A DNA stretch of 64,000 nt, from assembly GCA_002794705.1 (NCBI GenBank), contig PGTK01000004.1, forward strand, positions 1 through 64,000, written 5' to 3'. Positions within the stretch are counted from its first letter, which is position 1. Each line of letters begins with the position of its first letter. The position numbers were made by a program, and so were the translations under genes. Origin of the DNA: Candidatus Thermofonsia Clade 1 bacterium (lineage in GTDB: Bacteria > Chloroflexota > Anaerolineae > Aggregatilineales > UBA2796). This document shows positions 8,519 through 16,119 of the stretch, in pieces. The notes beneath the pieces are model-generated. The model did not search any database. It worked only from the letters and a program-made list of their open reading frames with translations, and had not been told where the DNA came from.

Positions 8519-8776
8519 CTCGACGTAACCTTCAGTCGGACCGAACAAAATCGCCAATTCGGTGTCAGGCGGCGCTACGCCGTTCAGAATGCCGAAGATC
8601 ACATCCGGCTGCGACCAAAAGTAGCCGTTACGCAGTGTCCATGCCTGCAGCGGCACATCGGGCGGTGCGTCAGTGGGCGTAGGAGGCGTGAAGAGCGCCT
8701 GTGGGATAAGATCGCAGGCGCTCAGCCACATAGTCGCCACCAGAAGAGCGCGTATCAGAAATTTACTCCGTGCCAC
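8423..8776 (-). CDS. Small lipoprotein with SH3-like C terminus
   Basis: The 117-residue product starts at GTG 8774-8776 and has a lipoprotein signal (MARSKFLIRALLVATMWLSAC, lipobox LSAC) followed by a Pro/Thr linker. The end, GDFYLVRAVGAPLSGWIRAREI, resembles the last strands of a bacterial SH3 domain. It is probably anchored to the outer face of the membrane. Its 3' end overlaps the ABC-2 permease gene by 96 nt tail to tail, and its start faces the thioredoxin gene. The function is unknown. Confidence 0.7.
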   Translation of the reverse strand: MARSKFLIRALLVATMWLSACDLIPQALFTPPTPTDAPPDVPLQAWTLRNGYFWSQPDVIFGILNGVAPPDTELAILFGPTEGYVESGVLGDFYLVRAVGAPLSGWIRAREITFRRP

Positions 8777-8879
8777 GGTCCACAGCTTTTCGATTGAAGC
8801 TCAACTCCGAAAATTGGATATAAGATCGGGCAGTTCGTCAAGTGGCGCATTGCTGTGTCACCTTTTTTCGAGAACATGT

Positions 8880-8885
8880 TACAAT
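8880..8885 (+). promoter_or_regulatory. -10 box (TACAAT) upstream of thioredoxin
   Basis: TACAAT about 115 nt before ATG 9000. The same hexamer precedes several other genes in the window. Confidence 0.4.
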
Positions 8886-8999
8886 CTTTATGTAGGATGT
8901 TCCCTATCAAAAAGACGCCCGTTTTGCGTAAGGCTTGGCAAGCGTGTGCCGTCAATAGCATTCAGGGACACTTCAAACGGATATACGGAGAGAATCACA

Positions 9000-9716
9000 A
9001 TGGCAATTGCCAAAGCAGATACGCCCTTGTTGGTAGCAAGCAGCGCTGAGCTAAGCGACGTCTTGAAATCTGAACTGCCTGTGTTGCTCTTGTTGTGGAA
9101 TGGCGAGTCGTTGCGTGCGGACTTGAAGAATGAGCTGGATAATGTGGCGCGCACGCAGCCGATCTTAGTGGTGAAGGCGGATACTAGCCGTGCGCCTGAG
9201 CTGGCAGCGCGCTTTGATGCAGGCAAGCATCCGCTCTTGCTGGGCATTGCGAATGGCGAGGTGATCGTGCGGCGCAACCGCCCATGGGCAACCGACATCG
9301 GCGCGATTGTGGAGGCGCTCAAGCCCTACGTGCCAACTCAGCAAAAGCCTGCTACCACGCCGCCCAGCGCCCGCGTGGATACCAAGCCCATCAAGGTGAC
9401 CGATCAGACCTTCCGCAAGGAAGTGATTGAGAGTCCCTTGCCCGTGCTGGTGGATTTCTGGGCAGAGTGGTGCGGTCCGTGCCGCCAAGTCGCGCCCATT
9501 CTGGATAAACTGGCTGCAGAGTTCGCCGGCAAGGTGCGCATTGCGAAGGTCAATGTGGATGAGAATCCCGGCTTGGCGCAAGCCTTCAACATCATGAGCA
9601 TCCCGACGCTGATGTTCGTCAAGGGCGGCAAGATCGTCGGGCAGCAGGCGGGCGCCCTGCCAGAGCATATCCTGCGCGATGCGCTCAATCAGCTGGTGGC
9701 GCTCAAGATCGCCTAA
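9000..9716 (+). CDS. Double-domain thioredoxin, C-terminal domain active
   Basis: The 238-residue cytoplasmic protein contains two thioredoxin-like folds. Residues 1-105 form a domain without cysteines (LPVLLLLWNGESLRADLKNEL takes the place of the WCGPC region). After a Pro/Thr linker, residues 130-238 form a canonical thioredoxin with W157-C-G-P-C161, the cis-proline turn SIPTLMFVKGG and KVNVDENPGLAQAF. It should reduce protein disulfides, with the first domain perhaps binding partners. The frame is open upstream, but ATG 9000 has a GGAGAG site at a proper distance. A TACAAT box lies upstream and a strong terminator follows. Confidence 0.88.
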   Translation: MAIAKADTPLLVASSAELSDVLKSELPVLLLLWNGESLRADLKNELDNVARTQPILVVKADTSRAPELAARFDAGKHPLLLGIANGEVIVRRNRPWATDIGAIVEALKPYVPTQQKPATTPPSARVDTKPIKVTDQTFRKEVIESPLPVLVDFWAEWCGPCRQVAPILDKLAAEFAGKVRIAKVNVDENPGLAQAFNIMSIPTLMFVKGGKIVGQQAGALPEHILRDALNQLVALKIA

Positions 9717-9747
9717 AGTCTGACTCGTCACAGGCGCGTTTCATCAA

Positions 9748-9780
9748 CCCGCCTTTGCAGCCCGTGCAAGGCGGGCTTTT
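9748..9780 (+). terminator. Terminator of the thioredoxin gene
   Basis: CCCGCCTTTGCA (9748-9759) pairs with TGCAAGGCGGG (9765-9775) with one bulge, followed by CTTTTT. Confidence 0.88.
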
Positions 9781-9811
9781 TATGCGACAGACCGTACAGT
9801 AAGGAGTCCTG

Positions 9812-10639
9812 ATGATCACAGTTGACTATCACACCCATCACGTCCGCTGCGGACACGCCCAAGGGCAAATTGAGGATTACATCCAGCAGGCGATCGCGCT
9901 CGGCTTCAGCGAGATCGGTATCTCGGATCATGCGCCGATCTACTGGCTAGAGGGCGACGATCCCATTCCGAACATCGCCATGGCGAAGAGCGAGTTGCCC
10001 GCTTATGTTGAGGAAGTGCTGCGGCTGAAGGCAAAATACGCGGATCGCATTGCCGTGCGCTTGGGCTTGGAAGTAGATTACATCGAAGGCGCGGAGGCGG
10101 CGTGCGCAGACCTGTTAGCGCCTTATCCGTTCGATTACTTGATCGGCTCAGTCCATTATGTGTTTGGGCGCAACGTCTACGATGCGCAGCGCTGGCACGG
10201 CGTGCGCGACCCCTTGCCGATCTACGCGGAGTACTACCGCTTGTTAGCGAAATCCGCTCAGGCGGGCTTGTTCGATATCATTGCGCATGGCACGGCTGTG
10301 ATCGCCTACGCGCCCAAGCCGATCCCACAGGCGATTGAGCCGCTCCAAGACGCCGCCCTCGCCGCGATCCGTGAGGCAGACCTCTGCCTTGAGATCAACA
10401 CAAGCGGCTATCGCAAGCTGGGGAGTGAGCCGTTCCCTTCAGTCCGCATGATCGGGCGCGCCCGCGAGTTGGACATTCCGCTCACTTTCAGCTCTGATGC
10501 TCATCGTCCCAGCGAGGTGGGCTATGCCCGCGATCAGGTTGAGGCATTGCTGGGTCAGCTGGGCGTGACCGAACTGGCGCGCTTTGCAGCGCGTCAACGC
10601 AATGTGATCGGGCTGGTGCCGCGCCTTTTTCACGTCTAG
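9812..10639 (+). CDS. PHP-domain histidinol-phosphatase-type phosphoesterase
   Basis: The 275-residue protein begins MITVDYHTHHVRCGHA, the metal-binding PHP motif 1, and continues with GFSEIGISDHAPI, GLEVDYIEG, DYLIGSVHYV, DIIAHGTA, EINTSGYR and FSSDAHRP, all classical PHP metal ligands in order. Length and motifs fit the HisK/HisJ-type L-histidinol phosphatase of histidine synthesis, which hydrolyses histidinol phosphate. No other his gene is near, so the substrate is not certain. An AAGGAG site lies 6 nt before ATG 9812. Confidence 0.85.
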   Translation: MITVDYHTHHVRCGHAQGQIEDYIQQAIALGFSEIGISDHAPIYWLEGDDPIPNIAMAKSELPAYVEEVLRLKAKYADRIAVRLGLEVDYIEGAEAACADLLAPYPFDYLIGSVHYVFGRNVYDAQRWHGVRDPLPIYAEYYRLLAKSAQAGLFDIIAHGTAVIAYAPKPIPQAIEPLQDAALAAIREADLCLEINTSGYRKLGSEPFPSVRMIGRARELDIPLTFSSDAHRPSEVGYARDQVEALLGQLGVTELARFAARQRNVIGLVPRLFHV

Positions 10640-10677
10640 CCGCGCTGAGGCGCTGCAATCTATCGAACTTGGCAGAG

Positions 10678-10707
10678 CAACTGGCAGGTGTGGTCACTTG
10701 CCAGTTG
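10678..10707. terminator. Bidirectional hairpin between convergent genes
   Basis: A 13-bp stem (10678-10690 with 10695-10707, one G-U pair, loop TGGT) sits between the PHP gene and the convergent glycosidase gene. Confidence 0.65.
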
Positions 10708-10712
10708 TCTGT

Positions 10713-12434
10713 TCAGCGCTGCCGAAGCGTATAGTAGACAATGGTGCGCGGTGGCAGGGTCTCGGCGTAGCGGATTTGGCGCTCAGGGGCAATTTGAACA
10801 GGTTGCCACTGATAAGCGTCCGTGATGAGCGGCTCGGCGAAGGGCGCGCCGTAGAGTCCGTCGCCGTTAGGCTGCATGACGCGCTTGCTGATGAAGACCG
10901 TGCCGCCAAAGCCCTGTGGCGCATCGAAGGCGAAATCTATGGCGCGGGGCGAGTCGCTTTTGTTGACGGCGATCAGGCGCACGACCTGCCCATCAGGACT
11001 TGTGGTGACGATCGCGTCTAGCCAGCGGTCTTGCAAGCCCGTGTAGGCGGCAAGGATTTTCTGTTCGGTATGGGCGATGTACTCGCGGTATGCCCACCAG
11101 ACGGGATTGCGCACCAGCTCGTTATTTGAGTCGGCGTCTTGGTAGACCAAGCCCTTTGTCCAGAAGTCGTTCCCTTTCCAGAAGAAGTGCGAGATCATGC
11201 GCACTTTGCCTGTGGCAAAATAGGTGTTCAGGGCGCTGGTATGCCAGAGCGCGGCGTAGAAATTCTTGTAATACGCCTTCGATTGAGGCAGGGTCTTGCC
11301 GGCAGCCAGATTCATCTCGGAGATCACAAGCGGCAACGGGACGCCATGAGCCGCACTGTACCTATACAGCGCATTGACGCGATTGTAGAGCGCGTAGATG
11401 TTCTCAAGGCGGTAGATGTTGTTCGGCACGTTCCATGTATCGCTGCCGTAGTCGTGCCAGCTGAGGAAACCGACATCGTAGGCGCCCTCGCGTGAGCCGC
11501 GTGCCAAGAGAGTCGGGATGTAGGCGCGCCAAGCCCGCTCGCCGTTGCTGCTGCGATTGGCAAAGCCTGTGGGATAGTCCCCGTCAATCGGATCGCCGCT
11601 GCCCAGCACGGGTCCGCCCAGACGGATGCTGTTGACTCGCGGATCGGGGTGCGCCCGTATGCGCTCTGCCACGCGGCGGAAGATCGCAGCGTAAGTTTGG
11701 GGCGGCACTGGCACATCATAGCCCCAATCAGGCTCGTTTAGCACCTCCCAATACTTGATCCCGCGCTCCAGCACCACATTGTAGTAGTAAACGACCGCAA
11801 GGAAGTAATCGGCGTAGGCATCGCTATTGGGCGGGTTGCCCATGTATGCCTCGCCGCCATAATGCATGATCATCATCAGCGGGAAGCGCACCACGCCTTC
11901 CGCGCCGCCGATGTTCGGCATGATGTTCGTGAGCGTATGCTCAGGATCGTTGAAATGCCAGCCGCGTCCGCTTTGATAGTCAAAGTCAGCGGGCGTGAAG
12001 GCGGAATCGAAGGGATCGGCAGCATCGGCGCTCCGCACCTCTTCAGCCGTCACTTCCACGCGCAGGAAGTCTAACTGTAGCTCACGTAGCCAAGCGCGCT
12101 CTTGGGCGCCGCTCTCGCCTTCGGGCAACCAGTAGAGTTCCGTGCCGAGAAAAGGGCGATTCGGCAAGCAGGCGAGGTCAACCGCGTTGCGTCGTGCGCG
12201 TCCGCTCCTGATCTCACCTGTATAAATGCCCTGTGGCGCGCCCAGTGGCTCTAGCGCGTCAGTGCGCGTGTAGACGGTCGGCTCAGGCAGTTCGTCCGCC
12301 GCCCACGTTGTGAACCATGCGCCCGGGCATGGCTCAGGTTGCCCATAGACGGGCTGCATAAGCGCCCAACAAACGATCAGCAGGCACAGCGCGCCCACCC
12401 GCCTGAAGGCTAGACGAAACCTTGAGAGAGGCAT
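10713..12434 (-). CDS. Exported clan-A glycosidase (GH39-like)
   Basis: The 573-residue product has a signal peptide (LCLLIVCWALMQPVYG) from the chosen ATG 12432-12434, which has an AAGGG site; the frame is open 19 codons further. The catalytic core is a TIM barrel of the GH clan A type. The acid/base glutamate sits in WEVLNEPDWGYD near residue 233 and the nucleophile glutamate in LVISEMNLAAG near residue 372, with a beta-sandwich-like C-terminal part. The closest by eye are GH39-type xylosidases and related families, but the family cannot be fixed. It probably degrades extracellular polysaccharide. It is monocistronic and convergent with the PHP gene. Confidence 0.72.
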   Translation of the reverse strand: MPLSRFRLAFRRVGALCLLIVCWALMQPVYGQPEPCPGAWFTTWAADELPEPTVYTRTDALEPLGAPQGIYTGEIRSGRARRNAVDLACLPNRPFLGTELYWLPEGESGAQERAWLRELQLDFLRVEVTAEEVRSADAADPFDSAFTPADFDYQSGRGWHFNDPEHTLTNIMPNIGGAEGVVRFPLMMIMHYGGEAYMGNPPNSDAYADYFLAVVYYYNVVLERGIKYWEVLNEPDWGYDVPVPPQTYAAIFRRVAERIRAHPDPRVNSIRLGGPVLGSGDPIDGDYPTGFANRSSNGERAWRAYIPTLLARGSREGAYDVGFLSWHDYGSDTWNVPNNIYRLENIYALYNRVNALYRYSAAHGVPLPLVISEMNLAAGKTLPQSKAYYKNFYAALWHTSALNTYFATGKVRMISHFFWKGNDFWTKGLVYQDADSNNELVRNPVWWAYREYIAHTEQKILAAYTGLQDRWLDAIVTTSPDGQVVRLIAVNKSDSPRAIDFAFDAPQGFGGTVFISKRVMQPNGDGLYGAPFAEPLITDAYQWQPVQIAPERQIRYAETLPPRTIVYYTLRQR

Positions 12435-12575
12435 ATGCAAAGCGCCCTTGATTGATAGACCTTTGAGAGAATGGCTTATGCCGTGTGTCACTATGATGAA
12501 TGATGAAAGAGAAACACATCATGCAGCATCAGTCTAGCCTAGTTTTCTGATCAGTAGCCGAAAGATACATGAGCC

Positions 12576-13805
12576 GTGACTGAAAAGCGGACGATTCTCT
12601 ATATCGAAGATGACGCCAATGCGCGCAACCTCGTGCGGAAAATCCTACAGCGCGAGTTCAACGTGCTGACCGCGCAAAATGGCTTAGAAGGCTTAGATAT
12701 CCTCAAGCATCGGACGCCTGACCTCGTGCTGACTGACTTGAACCTGCCCGATCTCTCAGGCGAGATCATCGCGGCGCGCATTCGGGCTATCGCCGGGGAG
12801 TCCTTGCCGATTGTAGCGATGACCGCCCATAACAATAGACAAGTCCGTGAGCGCGCTCTAGCTGCTGGCTGCATTGGCTACATCACTAAGCCGATCGACT
12901 CGCGCACGCTTGCCGCCACCATTCATGACTTTCTAGGCGGGCGCACCGAGCGCCTTGCGGAAGCCGATCAGCGGCGCGCCACACAGGAAATGCAGGCAGA
13001 CCTGACCCGAGAATTAGAGCGCACTGTCCGCAAATTGCAAGAGGATAACGCTGAGCTGCGCAACCTTGAGCGCGCTAAGACCGCCTTCCTGACTCAGGTC
13101 TCGCATGAGCTGCGCACGCCCTTGACCGTGCTTTCGGGCTATGTGCAGATATTGCGCCAACAGTTGCAAGCCGATCCGAGCGTCAATCCGAACTATGTGG
13201 AGCTGGCGAATGCCGCTGCCGCGGGCGTTCAGCGCTTGCAGGCGGTCATGAATGAGGTGGTGGTGATGGCGCGCCTTGCCGCCAACCAAGTGGATGCTTT
13301 CATGGCGCCGCTCATCATTGGCGAGGTGGCACAGGCAGCGATTGAAGAGTACCTGCCCGCCCTAGAGCGCCGCCATTTGCAGATCGAGGCGAGCGGCGAC
13401 TGCTGGGATCAGACCATCATGGGCGATGCCGCGCTGCTGCAGCTTGCTTTCAGCAACCTGATCAGCAACGCTATCAAAGCGACGCCCGATCACGGCGCGC
13501 CGATCACCTTCCACATTGGCAAGCGCGCTGATATTCTGCATGTATATGTGCAGGATCACGGCATCGGCATTCATCCTGAGCAGCTGCGCCTGCTTTTCAA
13601 GCCGTTCTACACCAGCATTGACGTGAATCGTGGGCGCACCAGCAAAACCGACTTCATGGGCATGGGCTTAGGCATCGGGCTGACCATTGTGGCGCGCATT
13701 GTGGAGGCACATAACGGGCGGGTCTGGGCGGAGAGCAACGGCTGTGATGAGGAAGCCTGTCCGGGCGCGACCTTTCACATCCTCTTGCCGATCTCAAGTG
13801 GCTAA
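12576..13805 (+). CDS. Response-regulator/histidine-kinase hybrid
   Basis: The 409-residue soluble protein starts at GTG 12576. Residues 5-120 form a receiver domain (acidic pair E11-D12-D13, phosphoacceptor D54 in LVLTDLNLPD, KP at about 105). A coiled coil (140-165) leads to a HisKA domain with H177 in SHELRTPLT. The HATPase domain has the N box FSNLISNAIKATP, the G1 box DHGIGI and the G2 box GMGLGIGL. It receives phosphate at the N terminus and has its own kinase module, so it may act as a phosphorelay input. There is no output domain or adjacent partner. It converges with a zinc-ribbon gene, with a 12-nt tail overlap. Confidence 0.92.
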   Translation: MTEKRTILYIEDDANARNLVRKILQREFNVLTAQNGLEGLDILKHRTPDLVLTDLNLPDLSGEIIAARIRAIAGESLPIVAMTAHNNRQVRERALAAGCIGYITKPIDSRTLAATIHDFLGGRTERLAEADQRRATQEMQADLTRELERTVRKLQEDNAELRNLERAKTAFLTQVSHELRTPLTVLSGYVQILRQQLQADPSVNPNYVELANAAAAGVQRLQAVMNEVVVMARLAANQVDAFMAPLIIGEVAQAAIEEYLPALERRHLQIEASGDCWDQTIMGDAALLQLAFSNLISNAIKATPDHGAPITFHIGKRADILHVYVQDHGIGIHPEQLRLLFKPFYTSIDVNRGRTSKTDFMGMGLGIGLTIVARIVEAHNGRVWAESNGCDEEACPGATFHILLPISSG

Positions 13806-14045
13806 GCGGCTCTGTGAGCGGGCAGGACGGTACTGATTGAAAGGCGGCAGATCGCGCTGGACGAGGAGTCCGAGTCGGCGCAGCACGGCAGCGTCGAACT
13901 CGCGGTAGTGGCAGATATCGCACTGCCAAGCGGGCGTATTCGGCGCGCTGATCAGCGTGCTGCCGTGAAAGTAGATCACATTAGCGCGCCTCAGGTCAAG
14001 GCGTCCGACGCGGCAATACGGGCAGACCAAGCTATCGCGATGCAT
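13794..14045 (-). CDS. Small zinc-ribbon protein (YgiT-like)
   Basis: The 83-residue protein has two CxxC knuckles, CPYC at residues 8-11 and CDIC near 42-45, separated by a strand-rich segment. This resembles the zinc-ribbon half of YgiT/MqsA-like proteins, but the DNA-binding HTH half is missing. ATG 14043-14045 has a strong GGAGG site, and a TACAAT -10 box lies 37 nt upstream. Whether it binds a partner toxin or nucleic acid is unknown; no toxin gene is adjacent. Confidence 0.78.
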   Translation of the reverse strand: MHRDSLVCPYCRVGRLDLRRANVIYFHGSTLISAPNTPAWQCDICHYREFDAAVLRRLGLLVQRDLPPFNQYRPARSQSRLAT

Positions 14046-14081
14046 GGCGAAGAATCCTCCATTGATGCTCTGGATAGTCCG

Positions 14082-14087
14082 ATTGTA
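14082..14087 (-). promoter_or_regulatory. -10 box (TACAAT) of the zinc-ribbon gene
   Basis: TACAAT on the minus strand, 37 nt before the start at 14045. Confidence 0.5.
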
Positions 14088-14199
14088 ATCCAGCCGAGCT
14101 GTTCAGTCCGTTCGGATCGGGCTAGGATCGGCTAACGCTTTGAAACTGCTGGAAATTTCTTACCGACTGTGCGCTGTTCGATTGTTAAGACTTAGCGTC

Positions 14200-14227
14200 T
14201 TGCCGAGCGGAGTCGGCGCGCTATAGT
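14200..14227 (+). promoter_or_regulatory. Sigma-A-like promoter of the cNMP-binding gene
   Basis: TTGCCG at 14200-14205, a 16-nt spacer and TATAGT at 14222-14227, 35 nt before ATG 14263. Confidence 0.6.
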
Positions 14228-14262
14228 TAGCCTTGCGCAGACCTTGCATAGGAGCGATTCGG

Positions 14263-14619
14263 ATGACCGTCACAACCAATTTATTCCGCCATGTAGACGA
14301 GACCCAAGATTTCAAAGCGGGTCAGACCATCTTCGCTGAGGGCGAATACGGCGATGTAATGTACGTGGTGGTAGATGGCGAAGTGAACTTGATCGATCAC
14401 AGCGGCAACATCTCAGAAGTGGTGCTACCGGGCGGCATGTTCGGCGAGATGGCGCTGATCGACTCCAAGCCGCGCAGCCTGACCGCTGTAGCGCGCACAG
14501 ACTGTAAACTCGCGCCTGTGGATCGCAAACGCTTCGGTTTCATGGTCACAGAGACGCCTTACTTCGCTCTGCACGTGATGCAGGTCATGGCGGAGCGGCT
14601 GCGGCGGCGCGGTGGCTGA
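14263..14619 (+). CDS. Stand-alone cyclic-nucleotide-binding domain protein
   Basis: The 118-residue protein is a single cNMP-binding beta-barrel: FKAGQTIFAEGEYGDVMYVVVDGEVNL, then the phosphate-binding cassette region PGGMFGEMALIDSKPRSLTAVA with the Gly-Glu and Arg-Ser residues that hold the cyclic phosphate. It lacks the HTH of Crp/Fnr proteins, so it probably acts through a partner. The frame is open upstream from TTG 14233, but ATG 14263 has an AGGAG site and follows a good promoter. It lies just before the lpdA gene, which has its own -10 box. Confidence 0.88.
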   Translation: MTVTTNLFRHVDETQDFKAGQTIFAEGEYGDVMYVVVDGEVNLIDHSGNISEVVLPGGMFGEMALIDSKPRSLTAVARTDCKLAPVDRKRFGFMVTETPYFALHVMQVMAERLRRRGG

Positions 14620-14646
14620 AATCTAGCCCTTTTGCCATGCACAGGC

Positions 14647-14652
14647 TACAAT
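14647..14652 (+). promoter_or_regulatory. -10 box (TACAAT) of the lpdA gene
   Basis: TACAAT, 42 nt before ATG 14694. Confidence 0.5.
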
Positions 14653-14693
14653 CTTGAGCATACCGTTCTAACCGCAACTCGGAGATTCTCTGC

Positions 14694-16091
14694 ATGGCGA
14701 AAGAATACGATCTGGTAGTGCTGGGCGCCGGACCGGGCGGCTACGTTGCCGCCATTCGCGCCTCACAACTCGGTTTGAAGACCGCGATCATCGAAAAGCA
14801 GTGGTGGGGCGGGGTTTGCCTGAATGTGGGCTGCATCCCTTCGAAGGCGCTGCTGCACAATGCCGAATTAGCGCACATCATCAAGCACCGCGCCGCGGAG
14901 TTCGGCTTCAGGCTGCCCGGCGGCGTGGAGCTAGATTATGCGGCTGCTTTCAAGCGCAGCCGCCAGACCAGCGAGCGTCTGGTCAAGGGCGTGCGCAGCT
15001 TGATGAAAAAGAACAAGATTGATACCTACGAAGGCTGGGGGACGTTCACAGCGCCCAAGACCCTCCAAGTGGCGCTCAACGACGGCTCAACCGAGACCCT
15101 CAACGCCAAAAACGTGATCATCGCCGTCGGTTCAGAGGCGCGCACCTTGCCCAACACGCAGATCGGCAAGCGCGTGCGCACCTACCTTGAGTTCATCCTC
15201 GATGATAAGTTGCCGCGTAGCATCGTCATTGTGGGCGCCGGCGCCATTGGCACGGAGTTCGCCTACGTCATGCACAACTACGGCACAGAGGTCACGATGC
15301 TGGAGTACATGCCGCATATGTTGCCACTGGAGGATGAAGAGGTCTCGGAGGAACTCAAACGGCAATATACGCGCATGGGCGTCAAGGTGATCACAAGCGC
15401 GAAGGTCGAGAGCATCGCTGAAGACGCCGACGGCGCAACCGTCACGGTCACGGTTGATGGGCAAACTCAGACTCTGCGCGCTGAGATGGTGCTGCAGGCG
15501 GTCGGTTGGAAGCCGCGCACGGGCTACGGCTTGGAAGTGACAGGCGTCAAGCTGGATTCACGTGGCTGGATCGAGGTAGATGACTACATGCAGACCAACG
15601 TCGAGGGCATTTACGCCATCGGCGATGTGACGGGCAGGCTGCAATTGGCGCACGTTGCCAGCGCACAGGGGATCATCGCAGCAGAGCGCATGGCAGGCGC
15701 CGAGACCATGCCGCTGAACTACATCATGATGCCCCGCGCCACCTACTGCAATCCGCAGGTCGCCAGCTTTGGCTACACGGAGCGGCAAGCGCGTGAAAAG
15801 GGCTATGAGATCAAGGTCGCCAAGTTCCCGTGGCAGGCGAATGGCAAGGCGCTCGGTCTGGGCGATTACGCGGGCTTCGTCAAGCTGATCAGCGATGCGC
15901 GCTACGGCGAGATTCTGGGCGCCCACTTGATCGGTCCGAATGTGACCGAACTTTTGCCGGAGCTAACCCTCGCTCAGCTTTGGGAGTTGACGCCCGCTGA
16001 AATTGCGCGCAACGTCCATGCGCATCCCACGCTCAGCGAGGCACTCATGGAGGCAGCGCACGGACTTGAAGGGCATATGATCCATCTGTAG
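14694..16091 (+). CDS. lpdA: Dihydrolipoyl dehydrogenase (E3)
   Basis: The 465-residue flavoprotein oxidises dihydrolipoamide of 2-oxoacid dehydrogenase or glycine cleavage complexes with NAD. It shows the FAD-binding [13 protein letters not shown] at the N terminus, the redox disulfide [13 protein letters not shown], the NAD-binding [12 protein letters not shown], a second FAD motif [17 protein letters not shown] and the C-terminal active-site base HAHPTLSEA. Length is normal for the family. No E1 or E2 genes are near. ATG 14694 has a GGAG site, and the STAND-TPR gene follows after 28 nt, probably on the same transcript. Confidence 0.95.
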   Translation: MAKEYDLVVLGAGPGGYVAAIRASQLGLKTAIIEKQWWGGVCLNVGCIPSKALLHNAELAHIIKHRAAEFGFRLPGGVELDYAAAFKRSRQTSERLVKGVRSLMKKNKIDTYEGWGTFTAPKTLQVALNDGSTETLNAKNVIIAVGSEARTLPNTQIGKRVRTYLEFILDDKLPRSIVIVGAGAIGTEFAYVMHNYGTEVTMLEYMPHMLPLEDEEVSEELKRQYTRMGVKVITSAKVESIAEDADGATVTVTVDGQTQTLRAEMVLQAVGWKPRTGYGLEVTGVKLDSRGWIEVDDYMQTNVEGIYAIGDVTGRLQLAHVASAQGIIAAERMAGAETMPLNYIMMPRATYCNPQVASFGYTERQAREKGYEIKVAKFPWQANGKALGLGDYAGFVKLISDARYGEILGAHLIGPNVTELLPELTLAQLWELTPAEIARNVHAHPTLSEALMEAAHGLEGHMIHL

Positions 16092-16119
16092 GCGTTTACG
16101 CGGTCAGGACGGGCTATTC

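Noticed and set aside
14161..14220. A possible tRNA-like fold containing GTTCGATTGTTAAG
   Set aside because: No acceptor stem, anticodon arm or CCA-side pairing could be formed; the region is explained by divergent promoters.
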